The notes: generated by a model not told the origin, from the sequence alone. 49,138 bases of DNA from Isosphaeraceae bacterium (GCA_031291845.1 JARLIH010000048.1:1-49138); one strand, 5' to 3'. Counted from the stretch's first letter, positions 19,364 through 28,605 are shown. Numbers and translations: made by a program.

Positions 19364-19777
19364 TCACGGCGCAGCGCCAGCGCTGTTCCAGGTGTCAGTG
19401 GAAATGCTCTGGGCGAGCAGGAACACCTGCACCGTGGTGCCGGTCGTGAAGACGTGGACCACCGTGCCGGTCGTCGTCTCGACCTCCGCGGCGGCTTCGC
19501 GCACTTCAACCCCCGTGATCCGCTTGATTTCCTGCCGCAGCGCCTCGGAGGAGTTGCTGAAGAGTTGTCGGTGGAACTCTTGAATTCGCGCGGCCCCCGC
19601 CGGGCTCCGGGCCAGGTCCTGCTCGGCAGGCGACAGTGCGCCGTGAAGCGTGACAACCAGCGTGTCGTCACTCAGCACCACCGTCACGGCGCTGGGCGCG
19701 TGGCCCGTACTTTGTTGCTGGAACGTGCTCGCGGCCTGGGCGACGCGCTGGGCCATGGTGGATTTCGATTCGTCCAT
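19364..19777 (-). CDS. MpsC/DUF2294 family protein (copy 1)
   Basis: A 137-aa soluble protein of the DUF2294/MpsC family. It has TMAQRVAQAASTFQQQSTGH, a VVLSDDTLVVTLHGALSPAE core, AARIQEFHRQLFSNSSEALR, the ITGVEV motif and a VVHVFTTGTTVQVFLL ending. In Staphylococcus, MpsC belongs to a membrane-potential/bicarbonate uptake system; elsewhere the role is open. The gene has a structured leader RNA (19812-19934) ending in a terminator-like hairpin about 34 nt before the start, so control by attenuation is likely. It is divergent from a second family member at 20147. A decayed paralogue with a near-identical leader lies at 45410-45779. Confidence 0.85.
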   Translation of the reverse strand: MDESKSTMAQRVAQAASTFQQQSTGHAPSAVTVVLSDDTLVVTLHGALSPAEQDLARSPAGAARIQEFHRQLFSNSSEALRQEIKRITGVEVREAAAEVETTTGTVVHVFTTGTTVQVFLLAQSISTDTWNSAGAAP

Positions 19778-19811
19778 CGCGTTTGTCCCTGGCGGCGTGC
19801 TGCCGCAAACG

Positions 19812-19860
19812 AAAAAAAGCCGACGTGGCCGAACACGCTGAGGTGTTCGACCACGTCGGC
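19812..19860 (-). terminator. Intrinsic terminator hairpin in the MpsC leader
   Basis: An 18-bp stem (19819-19836 / 19843-19860) with one G-U pair and a 6-nt loop is followed on the minus strand by seven Ts. This is a textbook rho-independent terminator placed before the MpsC start codon. Confidence 0.8.
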
Positions 19861-19934
19861 TTACTCGTCAACGAGCCCCCCGGCTCGGCCGGGTTGCCCC
19901 CTATCTAGTCGTCCGACGCATTCACTTCAATTTC
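19812..19934 (-). promoter_or_regulatory. Structured leader RNA / candidate small RNA, copy 1
   Basis: Read on the minus strand, this element holds GGG-GCAA-CCC (a GNRA-capped hairpin), a CCCGGC-CGA-GCCGGG hairpin that shares the same CCC and so excludes the first, a CTCG-TTGA-CGAG hairpin, and an 18-bp stem (19819-19836 with 19843-19860, six-base loop) followed by seven Ts (19812-19818). Over 100 nt (19819-19918) it matches 45669-45768 with six substitutions by my count. One keeps a G-U pair in the long stem and the others lie in loops or unpaired positions. The layout suits a riboswitch-like attenuator of the MpsC gene or a free-standing RNA of about 100 nt. I do not recognise it as a known class. 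Confidence 0.7.
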
Positions 19935-20146
19935 ATATCTTTTCGCGAGCCGACCACCGATCCTTCATACCAGTCGACAACCTCCATTGTCCTGCCCAGG
20001 TCGGAAATAGCAAGAAGAAAATCATCGTATTGGATATTATGAATCCGCAGATGGCCGCGGAGTCAGGCGACTCGAGCGTCGGGCGCCGTCGTGAGGGATT
20101 CGGGTGCGGAGCCTCGAATCGGCAAGGGGACGCACCGGAGAACCGC

Positions 20147-20527
20147 ATGAAATCCCAGGGTGAGATCGAAGCCACGATCTGCGAGGCGGTCAATCGTTTT
20201 GAGCAGGAGTATATGGGCCGAGGACCGAAAGACATTCGCGCCCACATCCTGGGCGACCTCGTCCTGGTCCGCCTCACGGGCGTCTTGACCGCGGCGGAAC
20301 AGCATCTCGTCCAGTCGCTCTCGCCCGATAAGGGAAGGGACCTGCTCAAGCAAGTGCGAACCCATCTAATCGAAACGGCACGACCCGTCCTGGAAGCGAT
20401 GATCGAAGGGGTCACCGGCACGAAAGTTGTGACCTTGCACCACGACATCAGCACCGTGACCGGCGAAGAGGTCATCCTGTTCACACTGACGGAGACGCCG
20501 TTCTTCCGCGAGACGAGGAAAAAGTAG
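20147..20527 (+). CDS. MpsC/DUF2294 family protein (copy 2, divergent)
   Basis: A 126-aa protein with the whole DUF2294/MpsC layout: SQGEIEATICEAVNRFEQEY, then YMGRGPKDIRAHILGDLVLV, LTAAEQHLVQ, a long helix with RTHLIETARPVLEAMIEG, VTGTKVVTLHHDISTVTGEE and a final VILFTLTE strand. It carries the classical MGRGP and TG.EVV motifs better than the divergent copy 1. ATG 20147 is chosen because CGGAGA precedes it and the family begins here; an in-frame ATG at 20040 lacks a ribosome site. The shared 369-nt upstream region also holds the leader and promoter of the minus-strand copy. Confidence 0.9.
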   Translation: MKSQGEIEATICEAVNRFEQEYMGRGPKDIRAHILGDLVLVRLTGVLTAAEQHLVQSLSPDKGRDLLKQVRTHLIETARPVLEAMIEGVTGTKVVTLHHDISTVTGEEVILFTLTETPFFRETRKK

Positions 20528-20538
20528 AACAAGGCCTC

Positions 20539-20597
20539 CGAGCCCGACACGTGAACGAGGAGTCGCAAAGAAGGTCCTCGCTGGCGCATCGGGCTCG
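20539..20597. terminator. Nested inverted repeat between convergent genes
   Basis: CGAGCCCGA (20539-20547) pairs with TCGGGCTCG (20589-20597), and within it CGAGGA (20556-20561) pairs with TCCTCG (20575-20580). The structure lies between the ends of the MpsC copy 2 gene (plus) and the baeRF-like gene (minus), so it is probably a bidirectional terminator. Confidence 0.5.
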
Positions 20598-20632
20598 AAT
20601 CGAGCGCGTGCTCCCCAAGAGCGTGAATCGCC

Positions 20633-21337
20633 CTAAACCGGCTTTGGCGCGAAGAACGCCCGCGCCTGGGCCAGCAACTGGTCGTCGGTCAGGTGGTGGT
20701 CATCGACCACGACGCAGCCCACGACGTGTTTGGCCACGTCATGATGATTGTGGTTCAAGTCGGCCATCAACTGCTCCATGGCGCTGCTCTCACCGGTGCC
20801 GCTGCCGAAGATCAGGATCGCGTCGGCGCCCCGTAGCGTCGCGGCCACCGCTTCGTAGAAGCTCTTTCGCTCGGGCTTCCGTTTGCCGTCGGTGTCCGGG
20901 TTCTCGGACCGCAGGTGCCGGCCGAAGCCGTGAGGGTCGTAGGGCACGAGCTGCTGCGGCACAGCCCCGTGGGCCTGGGTGCGATAGACCTTCGCTTCAT
21001 GGTGGTCGATGACGACCAGCAAGTGAACCCCCGGCGCGACCGACGAAGGGGCCTCCTTCTCGGCCGACCGGTCCAGGAAGTGGCGAACCGCCAGTAGTTC
21101 TTCGACCGTGGCGACGTCCTTGTGTTTGGGCGCGTGCAAGATCGCCATCTGCCCGTTCCGCGTCACGTGGAGGCTGCCGTTCGGCTGCTCGACCACTTCC
21201 GCCAGGGCACCCAGCAGCGACCGCACGTCGTGCCACTCCAGGTTGTGCGCAGCCGGATGGCGGAAGATCGCGTCGTACGTGTGTTGATGACGCCCGTCCA
21301 GGTGGAGCGGAGCCTTGTGTCGGTCTTCAGTCGTCAT
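20633..21337 (-). CDS. baeRF-like protein with a HicA-like N-terminal segment
   Basis: A 234-aa soluble protein. The C-terminal part (about 100-234) has the pattern of bacterial eRF1-like (baeRF/host-attachment) proteins: LLVVIDHHEAKVYRT, a variable loop, KSFYEAVAATLRGADAILIF, GSGTGESSAMEQLMADL, VVGCVVVDDHHLTDDQLLAQ and AFF near the end. The N-terminal part has DVRSLLGALAEVVEQPNGSL, then HVTRNGQMAILHAP, which resembles a HicA-type double-stranded-RNA-binding fold with the catalytic His region NGSLHV. Proteins of this kind are thought to act on ribosomes or RNA, but the role here is not proven. ATG 21337 has GAGGGT upstream. No HicB-like antitoxin gene is adjacent. Confidence 0.6.
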   Translation of the reverse strand: MTTEDRHKAPLHLDGRHQHTYDAIFRHPAAHNLEWHDVRSLLGALAEVVEQPNGSLHVTRNGQMAILHAPKHKDVATVEELLAVRHFLDRSAEKEAPSSVAPGVHLLVVIDHHEAKVYRTQAHGAVPQQLVPYDPHGFGRHLRSENPDTDGKRKPERKSFYEAVAATLRGADAILIFGSGTGESSAMEQLMADLNHNHHDVAKHVVGCVVVDDHHLTDDQLLAQARAFFAPKPV

Positions 21338-21424
21338 GGTGTTACCCTCAAAAAGGTTTTTGCTTTCAAGAAACGATAAGTTGGTTATTCTTGGCGAAGA
21401 GCAAGCCAGCCGCGGGAGTACGGC

Positions 21425-22027
21425 TCAATCGCCACAGTTCACATGGTGGTCGTCGTTCCAGAGGACGATGGCCGGGTCGTCCAGAGTATGCTCGTAGCCC
21501 ACGATGCTGAGCGCAGCGGTACGCAGCATGAGGTGCCTGGCGTTCTCCGGTGTCAGCCCCACCCACCGTGCGCCGAGGACGCGGGAGAAATGGCCATGGC
21601 TGAAGACGAGGACGCGACCGCCACCCGCCCGCAGACGGGCGATCACGCGATCGGCGCGGGCCCCCACCGCCGAGGGCGACTCACCCCCCGGGCAGCCATC
21701 GCGGAAGAGCGACCACCCCGGCCGCTCGCGGCGGATATCGGCGGTGAGCCGGCCTTCATAATCGCCATAGTCCCACTCGACCAGGTCCGGGGCGACCTGG
21801 GCGACCGCCCCGAAGCCCGCCAGCTCGCAAGTCCGGCGCGCCCTCTGGAGCGGGCTGACCAGGACCTCGGTGAACGTGATCCCCTCGAGCCGTCCCCGCA
21901 GCCTCCGGGCGTTGCGTTCGCCAATCTCCGTCAGGGGGATGTCGGTTCGTCCCGTGTGCTGGCCCGATAGCGACCACGCCGTCTCGCCATGGCGGGCCAG
22001 GTAAACTTCGGGGAGCGTTCCGTTCAT
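21425..22027 (-). CDS. Histidine phosphatase family protein (GpmB/CobC-like)
   Basis: A 200-aa phosphoglycerate-mutase-like phosphatase. It has YLARHGETAWSLSGQHTGRT with the catalytic RHG at about residues 12-14, LTEIGERNARRLRGRL, SPLQRARRTCELAG with the second Arg, the acidic EWDYGDYEGR, and SHGHFSRVLGARW with the second catalytic His. Substrates of such enzymes range from sugar phosphates to nucleotides and cannot be read from the sequence. ATG 22027 has GAGGAAC upstream. It lies on the same strand 122 nt after the oleate hydratase gene. Confidence 0.88.
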   Translation of the reverse strand: MNGTLPEVYLARHGETAWSLSGQHTGRTDIPLTEIGERNARRLRGRLEGITFTEVLVSPLQRARRTCELAGFGAVAQVAPDLVEWDYGDYEGRLTADIRRERPGWSLFRDGCPGGESPSAVGARADRVIARLRAGGGRVLVFSHGHFSRVLGARWVGLTPENARHLMLRTAALSIVGYEHTLDDPAIVLWNDDHHVNCGD

Positions 22028-22149
22028 GGCATGTTCCTCGCGACGGCTTTTCGGAGAACGTCGGTCGCACGTCGAGGATGCGGGACCCGGGAGCCCACGT
22101 CAACGCACGAACGGTTCATTTCCAATTGCGGACGCCGCGAACCTCCGGG

Positions 22150-23790
22150 TCAACTGCCGAGGTCGTGCAAGGTCATGAAGGCCCGGTACAGCACGCGCGG
22201 GTCGTACGTCCCCTTGTAGACGGCCGGCGGTTCGCGTTTGAGTCCGAGCAGCGAGTAGACCGCCGCCTGAGCGGAACGGACCGAGTACTCGACGGTGAAG
22301 ACGACATCGTCGCGCAGCTCGCAAAACTGGCCGACGAAGGCCAGGTTGGTCCAGCCCGCCGGCACGACCTGGGGCCGATCACCCCGCTCGCGCCGCAGGA
22401 ACTGGCTGGTGATGAACGGCATCATGCACGGGATGCAGGTGGAGGTCTCCAGGATCAGGCCAGCCTCCGCCTCGATCCGGAGGTGGCCCAGCAACTCGGT
22501 CAGAATCTCCTTCCCCGTGCAGGCTGACATCGGCTTCGGCACGAAGTCTCCCGGCGTGTCGACGGCGAGAGCGTAGCCCCAGAAGACGTTCACGTCGTCG
22601 GGCTGTCCGAGGAAATGCGGCTGATGCGGCAGCACGATCGACAGCAGCCAACGGGAGTCCAGGAAGGTGATCAAGCCCCCTTCGCCCGGCACGTTCCCCG
22701 TCGAGTCCCGGACGATCCGGAAGAAGGTGGGGTCGTGCTGGGTGATCGTGAACGAGATCCATTTGGATTCGTCGATATGGTCGGCGAAGGTGGACGGGTT
22801 CCCGAACTCGGGCCGGGCGGCCGCGATCTTCTCCCAGAGCGTCCAGGCCCCACCGTCGGCCTTGCCCCTGAGGATCGGGGCGGAGTCCATCGAGCCCAGG
22901 CTGGACGCCTCCGTCATCGACCCCAGCGTAACGATCACGAAGTCCTTCGGGCCCACCTCGATCGCGCCGGCCCGGCCGCCGCGCTCGTACGCGATGCGTT
23001 CCACGCGGTTCCTGCCCGCGTCCTCGTGCAGGTCGAGGTTGGTGACGCGGGTGCTCAGCTCGAACCGCACGCCGCGCTCGTCGAGCCATTTCTGGAGCGG
23101 CCGGACCAGCGAGTCGTACTGGTTGTAGACCGTGCGCATGATCCCTTCGAGCCGGCTGAATCCGGGAACCATGTGGGCAAACCGCACGAGATAGCGCTTG
23201 AACTCGACCGCGCTGTGCCAGGGCTGGAAGGCGAAGGTCGTGCACCACATGTACCAGAAATCGGTCCCGAAGAACGACGAATCGAACTCGTCCGCGATGC
23301 GGCTGTTGCCGAGCATCCCCTCGGGCTCGATCGCCAGGCGCTCCAGGCGCAGAATGTGTCCCTCGCTCAGGCCGAACTCGGGCGCGTCCAGGCGATGGCC
23401 GCCACGGAAGAGGCGCGACTTGGACGAGGTCTTCATGGTCTCGTTCCAGGCAAACGTCTCCTGGGTGACCGTCCGGCTCCCATCGAGGGTGGGGACCGCC
23501 GAGAACAGGTCGTAGGTGCAAAGGTACTTGCTCTCGAGCATCCGGCCGCCGCGGAGGACGTAGCCCGCGCTGGGCGACCCAGCGCCGTCGAGGCTGCCGC
23601 CCAACTTGTCGAGTTCCTCCAGGACCGTGATGTTGTGGCCGAGCACGTCGCCGTCCCGGATCAGGAACGCGGCCGCCGCCAGCGAGGCGATCCCGCCCCC
23701 CACAAGATAGACCCGCGCCAGGGCACGATCGGGATCGTGCTCGTTCCGGGCGATCGGTGATTCGTAGTCTTCTTGACCATCTTTTCCCAT
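22150..23790 (-). CDS. ohyA: Oleate hydratase
   Basis: A 546-aa FAD-dependent fatty-acid hydratase that adds water to the cis-9 bond of oleate, giving 10-hydroxystearate. The dinucleotide fold VYLVGGGIASLAAAAFLI is at about residue 27, GGSLDGAG follows, and the active-site region is GGRMLESKYLCTYDLFSAVP. The sequence YMWCTTFAFQPWHSAVEFKR and the C-terminal WTNLAFVGQFCELRDDVVFT are diagnostic. ATG 23790 (MGKDGQ) is preferred over ATG 23802 because GGAG lies 6 nt upstream of it. The 187-nt gap after xfp (23791-23977) suggests its own promoter. The enzyme often serves detoxification of unsaturated fatty acids and membrane stress. Confidence 0.93.
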   Translation of the reverse strand: MGKDGQEDYESPIARNEHDPDRALARVYLVGGGIASLAAAAFLIRDGDVLGHNITVLEELDKLGGSLDGAGSPSAGYVLRGGRMLESKYLCTYDLFSAVPTLDGSRTVTQETFAWNETMKTSSKSRLFRGGHRLDAPEFGLSEGHILRLERLAIEPEGMLGNSRIADEFDSSFFGTDFWYMWCTTFAFQPWHSAVEFKRYLVRFAHMVPGFSRLEGIMRTVYNQYDSLVRPLQKWLDERGVRFELSTRVTNLDLHEDAGRNRVERIAYERGGRAGAIEVGPKDFVIVTLGSMTEASSLGSMDSAPILRGKADGGAWTLWEKIAAARPEFGNPSTFADHIDESKWISFTITQHDPTFFRIVRDSTGNVPGEGGLITFLDSRWLLSIVLPHQPHFLGQPDDVNVFWGYALAVDTPGDFVPKPMSACTGKEILTELLGHLRIEAEAGLILETSTCIPCMMPFITSQFLRRERGDRPQVVPAGWTNLAFVGQFCELRDDVVFTVEYSVRSAQAAVYSLLGLKREPPAVYKGTYDPRVLYRAFMTLHDLGS

Positions 23791-23977
23791 GACGAGCTCC
23801 ATTGCGATTCTGACTGTAGAGGTATAGCACCCGCTTCGGGCAATTCGGCAGCAACAACCCGGTGCGCGGTCGGCGTACGCGTGACGATTCCGAGCTCTTT
23901 CGGCCCACTGCCGTGCGCGATCGGTAATTCACGAACTCCCCGACCACGCTCGTGATGGACGACGGCGGCTGCCCACT

Positions 23978-26377
23978 TTACACCGATTCGCCTGCGCGGG
24001 TCGCGCCCCACTTCCAGTTCTGGATCTCCGGCATGTCCACGCCGTGTTCGTCGATGTACCGCCGGTGCTCGACGAGCTTGTCCGCAAGCTGTTGCTTGAG
24101 ATAGCTCCCCTTGCTTCCGGTCTGCGGCAGGCGATCGATCGTATCCATCACCAGGTGGAAGCGGTCCATGTCGTTCATCACCGTCATGTCGAAGGCCGTC
24201 GTGATCGTGCCCTCTTCCTTGTAGCCTCGGACGTGCAGGTTGCGGTTGGCCCGGCGGTAGGTCAGCCGGTGAATCAGCCAGGGGTATCCGTGGAAGGCAA
24301 AGATGATGTGTTTGTCCTTCGTGAAGAGCGAATCGTAGTCGGTCTCGCTCATCCCGTGCGGGCCCTCGGTGTCGGGCTCCAGCTTCATGAGATCGACGAC
24401 ATTGACCACCCGGACCTTCAGGTCGGGCAGATGCTCACGAAGAATGGAAACGGCGGCCAGCGTCTCTAGCGTGGGGACGTCGCCGCAACAGGCCATCACC
24501 ACATCCGGCTCGCCGTCCTGATCGTTGCTGGCCCACTGCCAGATACCGATCCCCTGCGCGCAATGCGCGACGGCGGCGTCCATGGTCAGCCATTGCGGGG
24601 CCTCGTGCTTGCCGCAAACCACGAGATTGATGTAGTTCAGACTGCGCAGGCAATGGTCCATGACCGACAGGAGGCAGTTGGCGTCCGGTGGGAGGTAGAC
24701 GCGCACCGTCTCGGATTTCTTGTTGATGACGTGGTCGATGAATCCGGGGTCCTGGTGGGTGAAGCCGTTGTGATCCTGCCGCCAGACGTGGGAGGTCAGC
24801 AGGTAGTTCAGTGAGGCGATCTTCCGCCGCCACGGCAGCTCCGAACACATCTTCAGCCACTTGGCGTGCTGCGTGAACATCGAATCGACGATGCGGATGA
24901 ACGCCTCGTAGCTGTTGAACAGCCCGTGCCGCCCGGTCAGGAGGTAGCCCTCCAGCCAGCCCTCGCACTGGTGCTCGCTGAGCATCTCCATCACGCCCCC
25001 GTCGGGCGCGAGGAATACATCATTCTCCACCGTCTTGGCTTCCCATTGCCGATTGGTGACTTCAAAGACGGCTTCGAGGCGATTGGAGACCGTCTCGTCG
25101 GGACCGAAGATCCGGAAATTCCGCGGCTCCTCGTTCCGCTCGATCACGTCGCGCAGGAACGGGCCCAGCACATGCACATTGCCGGCCTCGACCGCGGTGG
25201 GCGAGGGGACGTTGACGGCATAATCGCGGAAGTCCGGCATCTGGAGCGAGCGCAAGAGTTTCCCGCCGTTGGCGTGCGGATTGGCGCCCATCCGTCGGTC
25301 GCCCTCCGGCACCAGCTCGGCCAGCTCGGGCACGAGCCGGCCGCGCGCGTCGAAGAGTTCTTCCGGCTTGTAGCTTCTCATCCAGCTCTCGAGCTGCTGG
25401 AGATGCTCGGGAGGAGCCGAGGAAGACACGGAGAGCGGCACCTGGTGGGCCCGGAACGTGCCCTCGACCGGCAGGCCGTCGATGAACTTCGGTCCGGTCC
25501 AGCCCTTGAGCGATCGGAGGACGATCATCGGCCAGCGCGGGCGCGTGGTGTCGCCCTGGACGCGGGCGTTGTGCTGGATCTGCTGGATCTGATCCACGAC
25601 CTGGTCGAGCGTGGCGGCCATGGCCTGGTGCATCTGCTCCGGCTCCTCCCCCTCGACAAAGTAAGGCGTCCAGCCGTAACCGCGGAACAACTGGTCCAGT
25701 TCCTCATGCGTGATGCGTGCGAGGACGGTCGGATTGGAGATCTTGTAGCCGTTGAGGTGAAGGATCGGCAGCACGACGCCGTCGGTCGCGGGGTCGAGGA
25801 ACTTGTTGGAATGCCAAGCGGTGGCGAGTGGTCCGGTCTCGGCTTCACCATCGCCGACGACGCAGGCGACGACCAGGTCCGGATTGTCGAACGCGGCCCC
25901 GAAGGCATGGCTGATCGAATACCCCAGCTCGCCCCCCTCATGAATCGACCCAGGCGTCTGCGGCGAAACGTGGCTGGAAATCCCGCCGGGGAACGAGAAC
26001 TGCCTGAACAGCTTCTTCAGCCCGGCCTCATCCTGGCTGATGTTCGGATAGACCTCACTGTACGTTCCCTCAAGGTAGACGTTGCCCACCACGGCCGGGG
26101 CGCCATGTCCCGGACCGGAGACGTAGATCATGTTGAGGTCATACTGCTTGATGACCCGGTTCAGATGCGCGTAGATGAAGTTCTGGCCCGGAGTGGTGCC
26201 CCAGTGCCCCAGTAACAGTTGCTTCACGTGCGACAGCTTCAGCGGCTCCCGAAGCAACGGGTTGTCGTAGAGATAGATCTGGCCGACGGACAGGTAGTTC
26301 GCGGCCCGCCAGTAGGCGTCGAGCTTGCGGAGTTGTTCGGACGTAAGGGGAACCTTCTTGCCTTCGGTTTTCAACAT
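23978..26377 (-). CDS. xfp: Phosphoketolase (xylulose-5-P / fructose-6-P)
   Basis: A 799-aa thiamine-diphosphate enzyme cleaving xylulose-5-P, and often fructose-6-P, with phosphate to acetyl-P plus glyceraldehyde-3-P or erythrose-4-P. It has [18 protein letters not shown] (about 73), [29 protein letters not shown] (about 130), the ThDP/Mg site [11 protein letters not shown] (about 171), the Pyr domain around [21 protein letters not shown] residues, and the C-terminal HEWKWG-like end (IQNWKWG). It is full length. It is 53 nt after ackA on the same strand, and acetate kinase uses its product acetyl-P directly. Zwf, gnd, rpiB, tkt and tal further up the same block supply its substrates. Confidence 0.97.
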   Translation of the reverse strand: MLKTEGKKVPLTSEQLRKLDAYWRAANYLSVGQIYLYDNPLLREPLKLSHVKQLLLGHWGTTPGQNFIYAHLNRVIKQYDLNMIYVSGPGHGAPAVVGNVYLEGTYSEVYPNISQDEAGLKKLFRQFSFPGGISSHVSPQTPGSIHEGGELGYSISHAFGAAFDNPDLVVACVVGDGEAETGPLATAWHSNKFLDPATDGVVLPILHLNGYKISNPTVLARITHEELDQLFRGYGWTPYFVEGEEPEQMHQAMAATLDQVVDQIQQIQHNARVQGDTTRPRWPMIVLRSLKGWTGPKFIDGLPVEGTFRAHQVPLSVSSSAPPEHLQQLESWMRSYKPEELFDARGRLVPELAELVPEGDRRMGANPHANGGKLLRSLQMPDFRDYAVNVPSPTAVEAGNVHVLGPFLRDVIERNEEPRNFRIFGPDETVSNRLEAVFEVTNRQWEAKTVENDVFLAPDGGVMEMLSEHQCEGWLEGYLLTGRHGLFNSYEAFIRIVDSMFTQHAKWLKMCSELPWRRKIASLNYLLTSHVWRQDHNGFTHQDPGFIDHVINKKSETVRVYLPPDANCLLSVMDHCLRSLNYINLVVCGKHEAPQWLTMDAAVAHCAQGIGIWQWASNDQDGEPDVVMACCGDVPTLETLAAVSILREHLPDLKVRVVNVVDLMKLEPDTEGPHGMSETDYDSLFTKDKHIIFAFHGYPWLIHRLTYRRANRNLHVRGYKEEGTITTAFDMTVMNDMDRFHLVMDTIDRLPQTGSKGSYLKQQLADKLVEHRRYIDEHGVDMPEIQNWKWGATRAGESV

Positions 26378-26430
26378 CGGCTGGCTCCTCGTTCAGGCTC
26401 GATCGGTCTGAATTCGTGGACGACGAGACG

Positions 26431-27693
26431 TCAAGAAAACCGGGCCATGAGACGAGCCGCGGCCCCGGCGATCATCAGCTCTTCGTCGGTGTGGATAACC
26501 CGGACCTTCACCGGACCTGGGTCGGTCGAGATCAGGAGGGCGCCCGCGGTGTTTCGGCCTTCATCCAGGGCGATCCCGACGAAACCCAGTCCCGCGCAAA
26601 TCCGGCGGCGAATCTCGGGCGCGTTCTCACCGATCCCGCCGGCGAATACCAGCGCGTCCAACCCGCCCAGTGTGGCGGCGAAGCCGCCGATCCACTGCTT
26701 CACTCGGTAGTAAAACGACCGGACCACCTCGGCCGCACGCACGTCGCCATTCTGCCGTGCCAGGAGATCGCGCACGTCGGAGCTGGTCTCCGAGACGCCG
26801 AGCAGGCCGGACTCGTGGTTCACGAGGTTGTCGAACCGGTCGGCCGTCATCCCCTCGCTCCGCGAGAGGAACTGGACCAGGCCCGGATCGAGATCGCCCG
26901 TGCGCGTCCCCATGACCAGCCCTGAGGCCGGCGTGAAGCCCATGGTCGTGTCGACGGAATGGCCCCCCTGAACGGCCGCCAGGCTCGCCCCGGCGCCGAG
27001 GTGGGCCAGGATGACGCGTCCCCGGGCCTCTTCCGGTGGGGCAACACGGGCCAGCTCCTCCATCAGGTACGCATACGACAGTCCATGGAAGCCATAGCGC
27101 CGGACCCCGGCGGCCTCGTAGCGCCGCGGGATCGGCACGATCTGGGCGACGCGCGGCATGTCGTGATGAAATGCGGTGTCGACGCACGCAACCTGGGGTA
27201 AGTCGGGATCACGCGTTCGAAAGGTTTCGATCAACTCGATCTCGCCCGGCAGGTGGTCCGGGTCGTACGCGCTGACCTTGCGCAGTTCCTCGATGAGCTC
27301 CGCCGTGACGCGATCGGGCTGATGGTAACGACTCCCCCCATGAACGACACGATGCCCGACCGAGGCAATCGCCGCGAACCCTCCCGAGCGTTCGAGCCGA
27401 TCAATCACCAGGCGGACGGCCGCCCTCACGTCCGGGGCAACGACCCAGCGCTCCTCCTCGCGGCTGCCGTCGGGCCCGTTCATGACCCAAAGGGCATTCT
27501 CCAACCCGATCCGATCGACCCGACCGGACAGGACCCGCGCGATCAAATCGGTCCACTGAACGAGCGCGAACTTGAGGCTCGACGATCCGCCGTTGATCGT
27601 CAGGATGCGGGAATGACCCCGGCTCCCGACCCCCATGGTCTTGGTCCCGCAGCCAGCGTGGACGTTCAGAGCGGGCTGCATTGGGTTGTCCAT
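26431..27693 (-). CDS. ackA: Acetate kinase
   Basis: A 420-aa ASKHA-fold kinase converting acetyl-P + ADP to acetate + ATP. Conserved blocks are ILTINGGSSSLKFAL (about 30), GHRVVHGG with the substrate Arg, VDTAFHHDMP with catalytic Asp/His, RRYGFHGLSY, TMGFTPASGLVMGTRTGDLD and FAGGIGENAPEIRRR. The phosphate-2 loop reads HLGAGASL where most members have HLGNGAS, so an Asn is replaced by Ala. There is an N-terminal extension of about 25 residues before the usual start; ATG 27693 is kept because AAGAGG lies just upstream. It starts 18 nt after atpG and so appears co-transcribed with the ATPase. Confidence 0.93.
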   Translation of the reverse strand: MDNPMQPALNVHAGCGTKTMGVGSRGHSRILTINGGSSSLKFALVQWTDLIARVLSGRVDRIGLENALWVMNGPDGSREEERWVVAPDVRAAVRLVIDRLERSGGFAAIASVGHRVVHGGSRYHQPDRVTAELIEELRKVSAYDPDHLPGEIELIETFRTRDPDLPQVACVDTAFHHDMPRVAQIVPIPRRYEAAGVRRYGFHGLSYAYLMEELARVAPPEEARGRVILAHLGAGASLAAVQGGHSVDTTMGFTPASGLVMGTRTGDLDPGLVQFLSRSEGMTADRFDNLVNHESGLLGVSETSSDVRDLLARQNGDVRAAEVVRSFYYRVKQWIGGFAATLGGLDALVFAGGIGENAPEIRRRICAGLGFVGIALDEGRNTAGALLISTDPGPVKVRVIHTDEELMIAGAAARLMARFS

Positions 27694-27711
27694 GGCCTCT
27701 TCTTTTGCACG

Positions 27712-28605
27712 TCAGCGGTTGTTATCTTTTGACAGAGATTCATAGCCGGACAACACGTCGAACAATTCTTCATCAATGGATGTCTGACGCAAACGACGGA
27801 ACGTCTGATTGAGGTTTTCCGTCAGGTCGTCGATGTTTTTCTCTGCTCGCTGCATGGCGGCCAAACGGCTCGCATTTTCGGCTGCCAACGATTCGGCGCA
27901 CGCCTTGAAGAGCGATACGAAAAGGTACTCCCGGACGAGTGCCTCGAGCGTCGGCTCACGGCCGCCAAGCACCTCGGGCAGGTTCTTGGTCGGCCACGGG
28001 AGATGGGCCAGCTTGAGTGCCCATGTTTCATCCAGCGGCAGCAGCCGTTGACTCACGGGTTCATAAGCCGCCCCGGCCTCCGGGCGATTGTGAAAGAGGT
28101 AAAGCTGAACGAACTCGCCCTGGCCATGATGAGCTTCCGTTGCCACGAGAACCTGCCCGACGAGCGGCGCGATGGCGTTGACGGAAGTCGGGACCGTGAA
28201 AATTCCCACGGGCGGCAGACCGGCATCCGCCAGCCGCGATCCAACACGCTCGCCGACGGCCCAGACATTCGTTTCACCGGGCAGAGGATCGAGTGCCTTG
28301 GCGACAAAATCCGCCAGCACGTCGTTGAACTGGCCGACCAGCCCCTGATCCGAGCCGAAAACAATCGCATTGACCCTCTTTGCACCCACGCCCGACTTTC
28401 CGGCTTGCTCGGCGGCGCCCTCCCGATCCCTCAAGCACACCGCCAGGCCCAATTCCACCGTGCGATCGTAGTCCGCCAGCGCCAGCACCGACTTCTCATA
28501 TTGCCCGATGCTCGAGGCGGCCAATGCCTTCATTGAGCGGACCACCGATTTCAGGTCGCCCGCTCCGCTGATCTTGCGGCGCAAGCTTGCCAGAGTATCG
28601 CTCAT
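27712..28605 (-). CDS. atpG: N-type ATPase gamma subunit
   Basis: A 297-aa central rotor-shaft subunit of the F1-like head. The N-terminal coil [20 protein letters not shown] and the C-terminal coil [20 protein letters not shown] with the final SGYESL are typical; the middle is divergent, as in N-ATPase gammas. ATG 28605 overlaps the atpA stop by 4 nt (ATGA), so the two are translationally coupled. The longer frame to 28692 is a shadow inside atpA. It is the last subunit gene, followed after 18 nt by ackA. Confidence 0.92.
   Translation of the reverse strand: MSDTLASLRRKISGAGDLKSVVRSMKALAASSIGQYEKSVLALADYDRTVELGLAVCLRDREGAAEQAGKSGVGAKRVNAIVFGSDQGLVGQFNDVLADFVAKALDPLPGETNVWAVGERVGSRLADAGLPPVGIFTVPTSVNAIAPLVGQVLVATEAHHGQGEFVQLYLFHNRPEAGAAYEPVSQRLLPLDETWALKLAHLPWPTKNLPEVLGGREPTLEALVREYLFVSLFKACAESLAAENASRLAAMQRAEKNIDDLTENLNQTFRRLRQTSIDEELFDVLSGYESLSKDNNR

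Noticed and set aside
22379..23947. 522-aa open frame on the minus strand in another frame
   Set aside because: It overlaps oleate hydratase in a shifted frame and has Arg/Gly/Pro-rich shadow composition.
24866..26215. 449-aa plus-strand frame
   Set aside because: It lies antisense within the phosphoketolase gene and has no ribosome site or family motif.
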